Part shown: piece by piece, positions 11,638 through 20,547 of the stretch
Position numbering within the stretch: the stretch's first letter is position 1
How the letters are laid out: each line of letters begins with the position of its first letter
Source of the DNA: Nakamurella flava
Lineage (GTDB): Bacteria > Actinomycetota > Actinomycetes > Mycobacteriales > Nakamurellaceae
NCBI RefSeq assembly: GCF_005298075.1
Contig: NZ_SZZH01000001.1
Span: 434,001 to 498,000 of the forward strand
DNA: 64,000 bases
Direction of reading: 5' to 3'
Notes under the pieces: model-generated
What the model was told of the DNA's origin: nothing
Databases searched by the model: none
Seen by the model: the letters and a program-made list of their open reading frames with translations, nothing else
Made by a program: the position numbers and the translations under genes

Positions 11638-12150
11638 ATGAGCGAGGTCTTCGAACAGGCATCCGTGTCGCTGATCCTGGCCGACTTCGCCGTGGCCGAT
11701 CAGCTCGGCAAGCTCCAGATGGTCGGCGGCGGACTGCAGATCATCGGCCGCGACCACACCACGGGGATGTCGGCGGCCTTCGCCCTGGTCGTGTCACTCA
11801 GCTTCCCACCCACCCTGGTCAACGAGCAGTACGCCTTCGAGGTCGTCCTGGAGAACGCGGCCGGGCTGCCCGTCCAGCTGGACGACGTCACCCCGACCGA
11901 GGTCTCACCGGCCCGGGTCATGCGGTTCGGGCAGACCCTGCAGATCGAGGAACCCAACTTCCGGGGCAGCGGCGTCCCCCGGCGGGCCCTGCCCACCCGG
12001 TCCCAGGTCGTCCTGTACTTCAACACCGGTCTGCCGCTGCCGTCCGGGCAGGTGCTGGTCTGGCGGGCCCGCATCGACGGCGAGTCACGGCCCGACTGGA
12101 CCGTCCCGTTCTTCGTGCCCGCCCCGCCGCCCGCACCCGTGCTGGGATGA
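11638..12150 (+). CDS. Conserved hypothetical protein, possibly DUF6941-like
   Basis: A 170-residue protein of unknown function, probably cytosolic (no signal peptide or membrane helix). The N-terminal part SLILADFAVADQLGKLQMVGGG resembles the small actinobacterial family I recall as DUF6941, in which an ADxAxxDxxGKLxxxGGG motif opens a beta-rich domain; this naming is from memory and uncertain. The C-terminus ends in a proline-rich tail. It starts 42 nt after dnaE2 and ends 4 nt before the exonuclease III gene, so it probably shares a transcript with that gene. An upstream in-frame start at 11599 would add 13 residues. Confidence 0.75.
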   Translation: MSEVFEQASVSLILADFAVADQLGKLQMVGGGLQIIGRDHTTGMSAAFALVVSLSFPPTLVNEQYAFEVVLENAAGLPVQLDDVTPTEVSPARVMRFGQTLQIEEPNFRGSGVPRRALPTRSQVVLYFNTGLPLPSGQVLVWRARIDGESRPDWTVPFFVPAPPPAPVLG

Positions 12151-12154
12151 CCTG

Positions 12155-12958
12155 ATGCGACTCGCCACCTGGAACCTCAACTCCATCCGCGCCCGGCTGC
12201 CCCGGCTGCTGGCCTGGCTGGAGCGCACCGACGTCGACGTCGTCGCCCTCCAGGAGACCAAGATCGACGACGAGCGCTTCCCGCGGGCCGAACTCGCCGC
12301 CGCCGGCTACGAGGTGGCCAGCTTCGGCTTCTCCCAGTGGAACGGGGTCGCCCTACTGTCCCGGGTCGGGCTGACCGACGTCACCGTCGGGCTCCCCGGC
12401 GCGCCAACCTGGACCAAGGACACCGACACGCCGGCCGTCGTCGAGGCCCGCGCCATCGGCGCCACTTGCGGCGGGGTACAGGTGTGGAGCCTGTACGTGC
12501 CCAACGGTCGCGCCATCGGCGACCCGCACTACGACTACAAGCTGCAGTGGCTGGCTGCCCTCCGCGACTTCGGGGCCAAGACCCTGGCCGACGCCCCCGA
12601 TCTGCCGATGGCCCTGTGTGGCGACTTCAACATCGCCCCGACCGACGACGACATCTGGTCGGTCGAGTACTTCCACGGCTCCACGCACGTCACCCCACCG
12701 GAGCGGGAGGCCTTCGCCGCCGTCGTCGACGCCGGGTTCACCGATGTCGTCCGCCCGCACGCCCCCGGCCCGGGCACCTTCACCTACTGGGACTACACCC
12801 AGTTGTCCTTCCCCAAGCGCCGCGGGATGCGCATCGACTTCGCCCTGGCCAGCCCGGCGCTGGCCGATCGGGTCACCGGGGCGTTCATCGACCGCGAGGA
12901 ACGCAAGGGCAAGGGAGCGTCCGACCACGCCCCGGTGGTCGTGGAGTTCGAGGCGTGA
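12155..12958 (+). CDS. xth: Exodeoxyribonuclease III / AP endonuclease
   Basis: Member of the XthA/Ape1 family, which cuts DNA at abasic sites and removes 3' blocking groups in base excision repair. The 267-residue protein has the metal-dependent EEP fold with N7 in ATWNLNS, the metal ligand E34 in LQETK, D157 and N159 in GDFNIAP, and the terminal catalytic histidine in SDHAPVV. Length is typical. It overlaps the next gene (GTGA). Lying a few hundred bases after the mutasome genes, it may join a broader DNA-damage neighbourhood, but I see no SOS box before it. Confidence 0.94.
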   Translation: MRLATWNLNSIRARLPRLLAWLERTDVDVVALQETKIDDERFPRAELAAAGYEVASFGFSQWNGVALLSRVGLTDVTVGLPGAPTWTKDTDTPAVVEARAIGATCGGVQVWSLYVPNGRAIGDPHYDYKLQWLAALRDFGAKTLADAPDLPMALCGDFNIAPTDDDIWSVEYFHGSTHVTPPEREAFAAVVDAGFTDVVRPHAPGPGTFTYWDYTQLSFPKRRGMRIDFALASPALADRVTGAFIDREERKGKGASDHAPVVVEFEA

Positions 12959-13692
12959 GCGCGCCGCGGATCCTGGTGCTCGAGCACGACGAGGCGGCGC
13001 CGGTCGCCCGGCTCGGTGACTGGTTGCGCGCCGCGGGAGCCGAGCTCACCGTGGCCCGGGCCCACGCCGGTGCGCCGATCCCCGCCGAACCCGACGGCTG
13101 GGACGGGATCGTCTGCCTGGGTGGGCGGATGGGCGCGGCGCAGGACGAGGTGGCGCCCTGGTTGCCGGCCACCCGCGGTCTGCTCGCCGCCGCCGTCCAG
13201 AACCGGGTCCCGACGCTCGGGGTCTGCCTGGGCGCGCAGCTGCTCGCCCTGGCCACCGGGGGATCGGTCGACCCGGGTCTGGAGGGCCCGGAGATCGGCG
13301 CGCACCTGGCGGCCAAACGGGACGCCGCCAACAGCGACCCGCTGTTCGGGCCGCTGCCGATGACCCCCGACGTCATGCACTTCCACGACGACGTCGTCTC
13401 CGACCTGCCCCCGGGGGCCGTGCTGCTGATGTCTTCCACCGGGTACCCGCACCAGGCCTACCGTGTCGGCCCGGCCGCCTGGGGCGTGCAGTTCCACATC
13501 GAGACCACCGCCGCGGACGTCCGGGCGTGGGCCAGGATGACCGACCAGCCGGCGAACTGGCGGCTGGCCGATGCGCTGGACGAGGCGGACGAGGCGATGA
13601 CCGAGATCTGGTCCGAGTTCGCCGCCCGCTTCGTCGACGTCTGCCGGCAGCGGCCGACCCGACGCATCGAGGTCGGGGTGAGCGCCCGATGA
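12955..13692 (+). CDS. Class I glutamine amidotransferase-like protein
   Basis: A stand-alone amidotransferase domain of 245 residues resembling the GuaA glutaminase half. The nucleophile C91 lies in LGVCLGAQ, and the His-Glu pair H181/E183 in QFHIE, so the triad is complete. There is no synthetase domain, and the acceptor substrate cannot be told. The GTG start overlaps the exonuclease stop, and its stop overlaps the glnE ATG, so the three genes form a coupled series. It could hydrolyse gamma-glutamyl compounds or transfer ammonia to an unknown partner. Confidence 0.85.
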   Translation: MSAPRILVLEHDEAAPVARLGDWLRAAGAELTVARAHAGAPIPAEPDGWDGIVCLGGRMGAAQDEVAPWLPATRGLLAAAVQNRVPTLGVCLGAQLLALATGGSVDPGLEGPEIGAHLAAKRDAANSDPLFGPLPMTPDVMHFHDDVVSDLPPGAVLLMSSTGYPHQAYRVGPAAWGVQFHIETTAADVRAWARMTDQPANWRLADALDEADEAMTEIWSEFAARFVDVCRQRPTRRIEVGVSAR

Positions 13693-16600
13693 CCCGCCCG
13701 GCCAGCCGTTCCCCGGCCCGTTGGGGGCTGCCCAACAGCGACCGCGCCCACGCCGATCTCGCGACGACCGGGCTGTTCGTCGACGATCGTCCGGCCCCCG
13801 GGGCCGAGGAGGTACTGGCCGCCATCTCCCGTTCCGGCCGGCCGGAGTACGCGCTGCTCGGGTTGTCCCGGTTGTCGCAGGCTCTGTCGACCGACCGCCC
13901 GGCGGACGAACGGCCGGCACTGCTGGACGCGTTGCGGGACAACGCCCGCTTCCGGGGTCGGCTGATCGGGGTCCTCGGCGGATCCACCGCCCTGACCGAC
14001 CACCTGGTCGCTTTCCCGGAGGACTGGCGGCTGCTGCTGACCGAGTCGCCCACCGAACGGCTCGCCGATCCCATCGCCCTGCTCGCTGCGCTGGGGGCTG
14101 CGGTCGGGATCGACCCGGCCGAGCCGCCGTGCACCGGCACCGAGGGGGCCCGGGCCCGACTCACCGGGGGCAAGGCCATCGCCGCACTGCGCCGGGCCTA
14201 CCGGTCGCAGCTGCTCGTCATCGCCGCTCACGACCTGGCGCCCGCGGTCGAGGCCACCCTGCCCACCACCGCGCTGCCGGCCGTCTGCCAGGCGCTGTCC
14301 GACCTGGCCGACGCCACGCTGCAGGTCGGCCTGTCCGTCGCCGCCGCCGAGCTGCCCGCCGCCGCCGCGCCGGCCCGGCTGTCCGTCATCGCCATGGGCA
14401 AGACCGGCGCCAAGGAGCTCAACTACATCTCCGACGTCGACGTGGTCTTCTGTGCCGACTTCCCACCGGCCCGCCCTGACGCCGATTTCCCCCCGGTCTC
14501 GGACGACCAGCCCCGCGACGAGGGCCGCATGCTCGCCACCGCCACCCAGTTGGCGTCCGGGTTGATGCGCGTCTGCGGGGCCGCGGCCTGGGAGGTCGAC
14601 GCCGCGCTGCGCCCCGAGGGCAAGGCCGGGGCGCTGGTCCGGACCCCGGCCAGCCACGCCGCCTACTACGTGAAATGGGCCGAGACCTGGGAGTTCCAGG
14701 CCCTGCTCAAGGCGCGGCCCGCGGCCGGAGACCCGGACCTGGGGCGTCAGTACATGGAGGTCATCGCCCCCGGGGTCTGGTCCGCCGCCGGACGGGAGTC
14801 GTTCGTCGCCGACGTCCAGGCCATGCGCCGCCGCGTCGAGGCCAACATCCCCGACCACCTGCGGTCCCGGGAGCTCAAGCTCGGTGCGGGTGGGCTCCGG
14901 GACGTCGAGTTCGCCGTCCAGCTGCTGCAGCTCGTCCACGGCCGCACCGACCCCGACCTGCGACTGCCCGGCACCCTGATGGCCTTGCGGTCGTTGATCC
15001 GCGGCGGGTACGTCGGCCGGACCGACGGCGCGGAGATGGCCGCCGCCTACACCTTCCTGCGCCGGGCCGAACATCGCATCCAGCTGCAGCGGCTGCGCCG
15101 CACCCACCTGCTGCCCGACGACAGCACCGATCTCGAGTGGCTGGCCCGGTCCGACGGGTACGCCGCCGCCGGTTCGTCCACCGCGTCCGAGATCTTCACC
15201 GCCGAACGGGTCCGGCACGCCGCCGCGGTCCGCCGCCTGCACGAGAAGCTCTTCTACCGACCGCTGCTCGATGCCGTGGCCGCCGTGGACGAGGGCGAGC
15301 TGCGGCTATCGCCGGAGGCCGCGCACGCCCGGCTCGCCGCTCTCGGGTTCCGCGCGCCCGATGCGGCGCTACGGCACATCGCCGCCCTCAGCAACGGCGT
15401 GGCCCGCCGGGCCGCCATCCAGCGCACCCTGCTGCCGGTGCTGCTCGAGTACTTCGCGGACAGCCCCGACCCCGACGGGGGCCTGCTCGCCTACCGGCAG
15501 CTGTCCGAGGACCTCGCCGACACGCCCTGGTACCTGCGGCTCCTGCGGGACGAGGTCACCGTCGCCCACCGGCTGGCCACGCTGCTCGGCGGGTCCAAGC
15601 TCATCGCCAACCTGCTGAACCGGGCCCCCGAGGTGCTGCGGCTGCTGGTCGACGACGCCGCCCTGCTCGAACCGGAACCGGAGACGGTCGCCTCGGCCCT
15701 CATCGCCCGGGCCGGCCGGGCCACCTCCGCCCGGGCCAAGGTGGACGCGGCCCGCGCCGCCCGGCGGCACGAACTGGTCCGGTTGGCCTGCGGTGACCTG
15801 CTCGGGTTGATCAGCGTCGAGAACATCGGCCGGGGTCTGACGAGCGTGGCCGAGAGCGCCATCCGGGTCGCCCTGGACGCCGCCATCGAACAGGTCAGCG
15901 GCGAACGCGGGGGCTTCCGGGCCCGCATCGCGGTCATCGGCATGGGACGGATGGCCGGCGCGGAGATGGGCTACGGCTCGGACGCCGACGTCATGTACGT
16001 CGCCGAACCCGTCGACGGGCAGGAATGGGAAGGCGCCCGGCAGGACGCCACCGCCGCGATCGACCTGATGGGGCGGTTGCTGGTGCGTCCGACCCCCGAC
16101 CCGCCGTTGGACATCGACGCCAACCTGCGGCCGGAAGGCCGCAACGGGCCGATGGCCCGCACCCTGGACTCCTATCGGGTCTACTGGGAGAAGTTCGCCG
16201 CCGCCTGGGAACGGCAGGCCCTGGTCCGGGCGCGACCCATCGCCGGGGACGTCGACCTGGGGGTCGCCTTCCTGGCCGCGGCCGACGCCTTCCGGTATCC
16301 GGAGGGCGGGTTGAGTCAGAAGGACGTCATCGAGATCCGGCGGATCAAGGCGCGCGTCGACACCGAACGCATGCCCCGGGGTGCGGACCGCACCACCCAC
16401 ACCAAGCTGGGCCGCGGCGGTCTGGGCGACATCGAGTGGACGGTCCAGCTGCTGCAGCTGCAGCACGGCCACGAGGTGCCCGGCCTGCGGACCCCGTCCA
16501 CCCTGCAGGCCCTGGCCGCCGCGGAGGAGGCCGGGCTGCTCGACGCGTCCGATGCCGTGGCCCTGAAGACCGGCTGGCTGACCGCGGCCCAGGTACGGAA

Positions 16601-16784
16601 CGCGATCATGCTGGTCAAGGGCAAGCCGGACGATCAGATCCCGCGCTCCGGGCGGGACCTCATCGCCGTGGCCCGGGCCATCGGCTACCCGGCCGACGGC
16701 GACCCCGGCGAGTTCGTCGACGACTACCGACGGGCCACCCGGCGGGCGCGCAAGGTGGTGGACCGGCTGTTCGACGGCGAGTAG
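13689..16784 (+). CDS. glnE: Glutamine synthetase adenylyltransferase/deadenylase
   Basis: Adds AMP to glutamine synthetase and removes it, switching the enzyme off and on with nitrogen status; P-II proteins control it. The 1031-residue protein has both nucleotidyltransferase halves. The N-terminal deadenylase has the MGKTGAKELNYISDVDV motif from residue 236, and the C-terminal adenylyltransferase has GMGRMAGAEMGYGSDADV from about residue 751. Each is followed by its helical GlnD-PII-type domain. The ATG at 13689 overlaps the preceding stop. Its location next to ftsY-amtB-glnK-glnD places most of the nitrogen cascade in one 9-kb stretch. Confidence 0.96.
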   Translation: MTRPASRSPARWGLPNSDRAHADLATTGLFVDDRPAPGAEEVLAAISRSGRPEYALLGLSRLSQALSTDRPADERPALLDALRDNARFRGRLIGVLGGSTALTDHLVAFPEDWRLLLTESPTERLADPIALLAALGAAVGIDPAEPPCTGTEGARARLTGGKAIAALRRAYRSQLLVIAAHDLAPAVEATLPTTALPAVCQALSDLADATLQVGLSVAAAELPAAAAPARLSVIAMGKTGAKELNYISDVDVVFCADFPPARPDADFPPVSDDQPRDEGRMLATATQLASGLMRVCGAAAWEVDAALRPEGKAGALVRTPASHAAYYVKWAETWEFQALLKARPAAGDPDLGRQYMEVIAPGVWSAAGRESFVADVQAMRRRVEANIPDHLRSRELKLGAGGLRDVEFAVQLLQLVHGRTDPDLRLPGTLMALRSLIRGGYVGRTDGAEMAAAYTFLRRAEHRIQLQRLRRTHLLPDDSTDLEWLARSDGYAAAGSSTASEIFTAERVRHAAAVRRLHEKLFYRPLLDAVAAVDEGELRLSPEAAHARLAALGFRAPDAALRHIAALSNGVARRAAIQRTLLPVLLEYFADSPDPDGGLLAYRQLSEDLADTPWYLRLLRDEVTVAHRLATLLGGSKLIANLLNRAPEVLRLLVDDAALLEPEPETVASALIARAGRATSARAKVDAARAARRHELVRLACGDLLGLISVENIGRGLTSVAESAIRVALDAAIEQVSGERGGFRARIAVIGMGRMAGAEMGYGSDADVMYVAEPVDGQEWEGARQDATAAIDLMGRLLVRPTPDPPLDIDANLRPEGRNGPMARTLDSYRVYWEKFAAAWERQALVRARPIAGDVDLGVAFLAAADAFRYPEGGLSQKDVIEIRRIKARVDTERMPRGADRTTHTKLGRGGLGDIEWTVQLLQLQHGHEVPGLRTPSTLQALAAAEEAGLLDASDAVALKTGWLTAAQVRNAIMLVKGKPDDQIPRSGRDLIAVARAIGYPADGDPGEFVDDYRRATRRARKVVDRLFDGE

Positions 16785-16821
16785 GCGGTCGTCCGGGTCG
16801 CCCCTCTGGGAGGATGACCAG

Positions 16822-18504
16822 GTGCCAACGTGGATCTGGATCGTCATCATCGTCGCCGCCCTGCTCGCGATCGCGCTCGTCGTCGGTTTCGTGCGCTACC
16901 GCCGGAGCCGGGTCAGCCTCGCCCCGCCGTCCAGCCCGGCCGCCACCGGGGGGTCCACCGCGCCGCCGGTCAAGGGCGGCGGCTACAAGGCGGGCGGATC
17001 CATCTCCTTCTCGACCGGCGGGACGGCCACCGCCGACCGCCCGGCCCCCCCGTCGGCCCCCGTCGAGCCGGCGACACCGCAGGCCCCGGCCCGGGGGACG
17101 CGTCCGTTCCCCCCGGTCACCCCGGAGACCACCGACACCGCCCCGCCGCGGCCCACAGAACCATCGGGAGCGCATCCGGTCACCGACCGGCCCGAGACCG
17201 ACGGACAGCCCGGGGTGGGCGACGACGCCGCCGTGCCTCGCGACTCGGACACCCGCTCGATCGTCGACGTGGCGTTGCCCGATGCGCCGATCGCGCCGCC
17301 CGTCTCCAAGCCTGCACCTGAGGTTGAGACTGCACCTGAACCTGAGGTCGAGACTCCGGCGCCGACCGCGACCGCGCCGGCGGTGGAGAGCCCGGCCGAC
17401 GAGACCCCGGTGGCGTCGCCGGTGGTCGAGCCGGCCCCCGAGGTCGTGCTGCCCCCGCGGCGCACCACCGAGTTCCCGCCGGTGCGAGCCACCCCGCAGG
17501 GCCCGGTCGTCGGGGTCCAGCCCGAACCGGCGGTCGAGCCGGTCGCCCCGGCCGACCAGACGGCCGTCGAGGTCGACGAGATCGAGCCCTCGGCCGGTCG
17601 GCTCAACCGGCTGCGCGGTCGGCTGTCCCGATCGCAGAACGTCTTCGGTCAGTCCCTGCTCGGGCTGCTGGGTGCCTCGACCATCGACGAGGACTCCTGG
17701 ACCGACATCGAGGACACCCTGCTGATGGCCGATCTCGGGGCCGGTGCGGCCATGGAGATCACCGACCGGCTGCGCAAGGAGATCGCCGCGCACGGCACCA
17801 CCGACGCGGCCGGTGCCCGGGCCCTGCTGCGCCGGGTGCTCGTCGACGCCGTCGGCACCGACATGGACCGCTCCGTCCGCGCGCTCCCGCACGACGGCCG
17901 CCCCTCGGTCATCCTGGTCGTCGGGGTCAACGGCACCGGCAAGACCACCACCACCGGCAAGCTCGCCCGCGTCCTGGTCGCCGACGGACGCGACGTGGTG
18001 CTCGGCGCGGCCGACACCTTCCGCGCCGCCGCCGCCGACCAGCTGCAGACCTGGGGGGACCGGGCCGGCGCGACCGTCGTGCGGTCCGCCGCGGGGGCCG
18101 ATCCGGCCGCCGTCGCCTTCGACGCGGTCAAGAAGGGCATCGAGACGAACGCGGACGCCGTCCTCATCGACACCGCCGGCCGTCTGCACACCAAGACCGG
18201 CCTGATGGACGAGCTCGGCAAGGTCAAGCGGGTCGTCGAGAAGCAGGCGAAGGTCGACGAGGTCCTGTTGGTACTGGACGCCACCACCGGTCAGAACGGT
18301 CTGGTCCAGGCCACCGTGTTCGCCGACGTCGTCGACATCACCGGCATCGCCCTGACCAAGTTGGACGGCACCGCCAAGGGCGGCATCGTCGTGGCCGTGC
18401 AGCGGGCACTCAACGTCCCGGTGAAGCTGGTCGGGCTGGGGGAGGGACCGGACGACCTGGCGCCTTTCGAACCCGAGGCGTTCGTCGACGCGCTACTGGG
18501 CTGA
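16822..18504 (+). CDS. ftsY: Signal recognition particle receptor FtsY
   Basis: SRP receptor GTPase that docks Ffh-ribosome complexes at the membrane. The 560-residue protein begins with a transmembrane segment (about residues 3-25, WIWIVIIVAALLAIALVVGF), which is typical of actinobacterial FtsY, followed by a roughly 230-residue proline/acid-rich linker and the NG domain. GTPase motifs are the P-loop GVNGTGKT at 368-375, DTAGR and TKLDG. The linker is low-complexity with repeated Pro-Glu dipeptides. A GTG start is used, 37 nt after glnE. Confidence 0.96.
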   Translation: MPTWIWIVIIVAALLAIALVVGFVRYRRSRVSLAPPSSPAATGGSTAPPVKGGGYKAGGSISFSTGGTATADRPAPPSAPVEPATPQAPARGTRPFPPVTPETTDTAPPRPTEPSGAHPVTDRPETDGQPGVGDDAAVPRDSDTRSIVDVALPDAPIAPPVSKPAPEVETAPEPEVETPAPTATAPAVESPADETPVASPVVEPAPEVVLPPRRTTEFPPVRATPQGPVVGVQPEPAVEPVAPADQTAVEVDEIEPSAGRLNRLRGRLSRSQNVFGQSLLGLLGASTIDEDSWTDIEDTLLMADLGAGAAMEITDRLRKEIAAHGTTDAAGARALLRRVLVDAVGTDMDRSVRALPHDGRPSVILVVGVNGTGKTTTTGKLARVLVADGRDVVLGAADTFRAAAADQLQTWGDRAGATVVRSAAGADPAAVAFDAVKKGIETNADAVLIDTAGRLHTKTGLMDELGKVKRVVEKQAKVDEVLLVLDATTGQNGLVQATVFADVVDITGIALTKLDGTAKGGIVVAVQRALNVPVKLVGLGEGPDDLAPFEPEAFVDALLG

Positions 18505-18550
18505 CCTGCGCAGACGCGTCGGTCCACCGTCGTTCCGCAACGCTCCGTCA

Positions 18551-18589
18551 GGTCATGTCGACGTCGTGTCACACAGCGTCGACATGACC
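18551..18589. terminator. 13-bp perfect inverted repeat after ftsY
   Basis: Arms GGTCATGTCGACG (18551-18563) and its exact complement (18577-18589) flank a 13-nt loop that itself contains GTGTCACAC, a smaller hairpin. It lies 47 nt after the ftsY stop. There is no T-tract, so it is either a Rho-independent terminator of the T-poor actinobacterial type or a protein-binding palindrome in the amtB promoter region. Confidence 0.5.
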
Positions 18590-18616
18590 GAAACCTCTTC
18601 GTAACGACTTCCAGGC
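18579..18616 (+). promoter_or_regulatory. Candidate GlnR box I upstream of amtB
   Basis: Four half-sites at 11-bp steps: TCGAC (18579), GAAAC (18590), GTAAC (18601) and CAGGC (18612). The actinobacterial GlnR consensus is gTnAC-n6-GaAAc repeated. The two central half-sites match fully; the outer two are poor. Located about 145-180 nt before the amtB ATG. Confidence 0.55.
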
Positions 18617-18620
18617 CGAG

Positions 18621-18658
18621 TTCACACCGGTGAAACACGCCCGAGCGTCCCGGGAAAC
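18621..18658 (+). promoter_or_regulatory. Candidate GlnR box II upstream of amtB
   Basis: TTCAC (18621), GAAAC (18632), GAGCG (18643) and GAAAC (18654) stand at exact 11-bp steps. Three of four half-sites fit gTnAC-n6-GaAAc. Box II begins 42 bp after box I, about four helical turns, so both could be occupied on one face. GlnR activates amtB under nitrogen limitation in other actinobacteria. Confidence 0.55.
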
Positions 18659-18759
18659 ACGAAGGCACGAGTCTTCGAACTGTTCCTGGGCAGTCGCCGA
18701 GGTGCCGCTGAAAGGCGGGCACCGAGGTTCGCCCGCCACCGGACGAGCCTGGAGGCTTG

Positions 18760-20459
<1,700 letters not shown>

Positions 20460-20469
20460 CCGTGATCAC

Positions 20470-20503
20470 GGAGGTCCGGCCCGGAATTTCGGGCCGGACC
20501 TCC
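20470..20503 (+). terminator. Strong Rho-independent terminator after glnK
   Basis: Perfect 14-bp stem: GGAGGTCCGGCCCG at 20470-20483 and its complement at 20490-20503, with a 6-nt GAATTT loop, followed by TGTCTTTC. It begins 10 nt after the glnK stop and lies 44 nt before the glnD ATG, so glnD expression must come from read-through or its own start. Confidence 0.88.
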
Positions 20504-20547
20504 TGTCTTTCACCCTCCGAACACGGAAAGTGAGCGTTCGACGCACC

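Noticed and set aside
6229-11757. Very long minus-strand frames (762 and 824 codons) opposite imuB and dnaE2
   Set aside because: Both are mirror frames of genes with unmistakable polymerase motifs; no start signals or domains.
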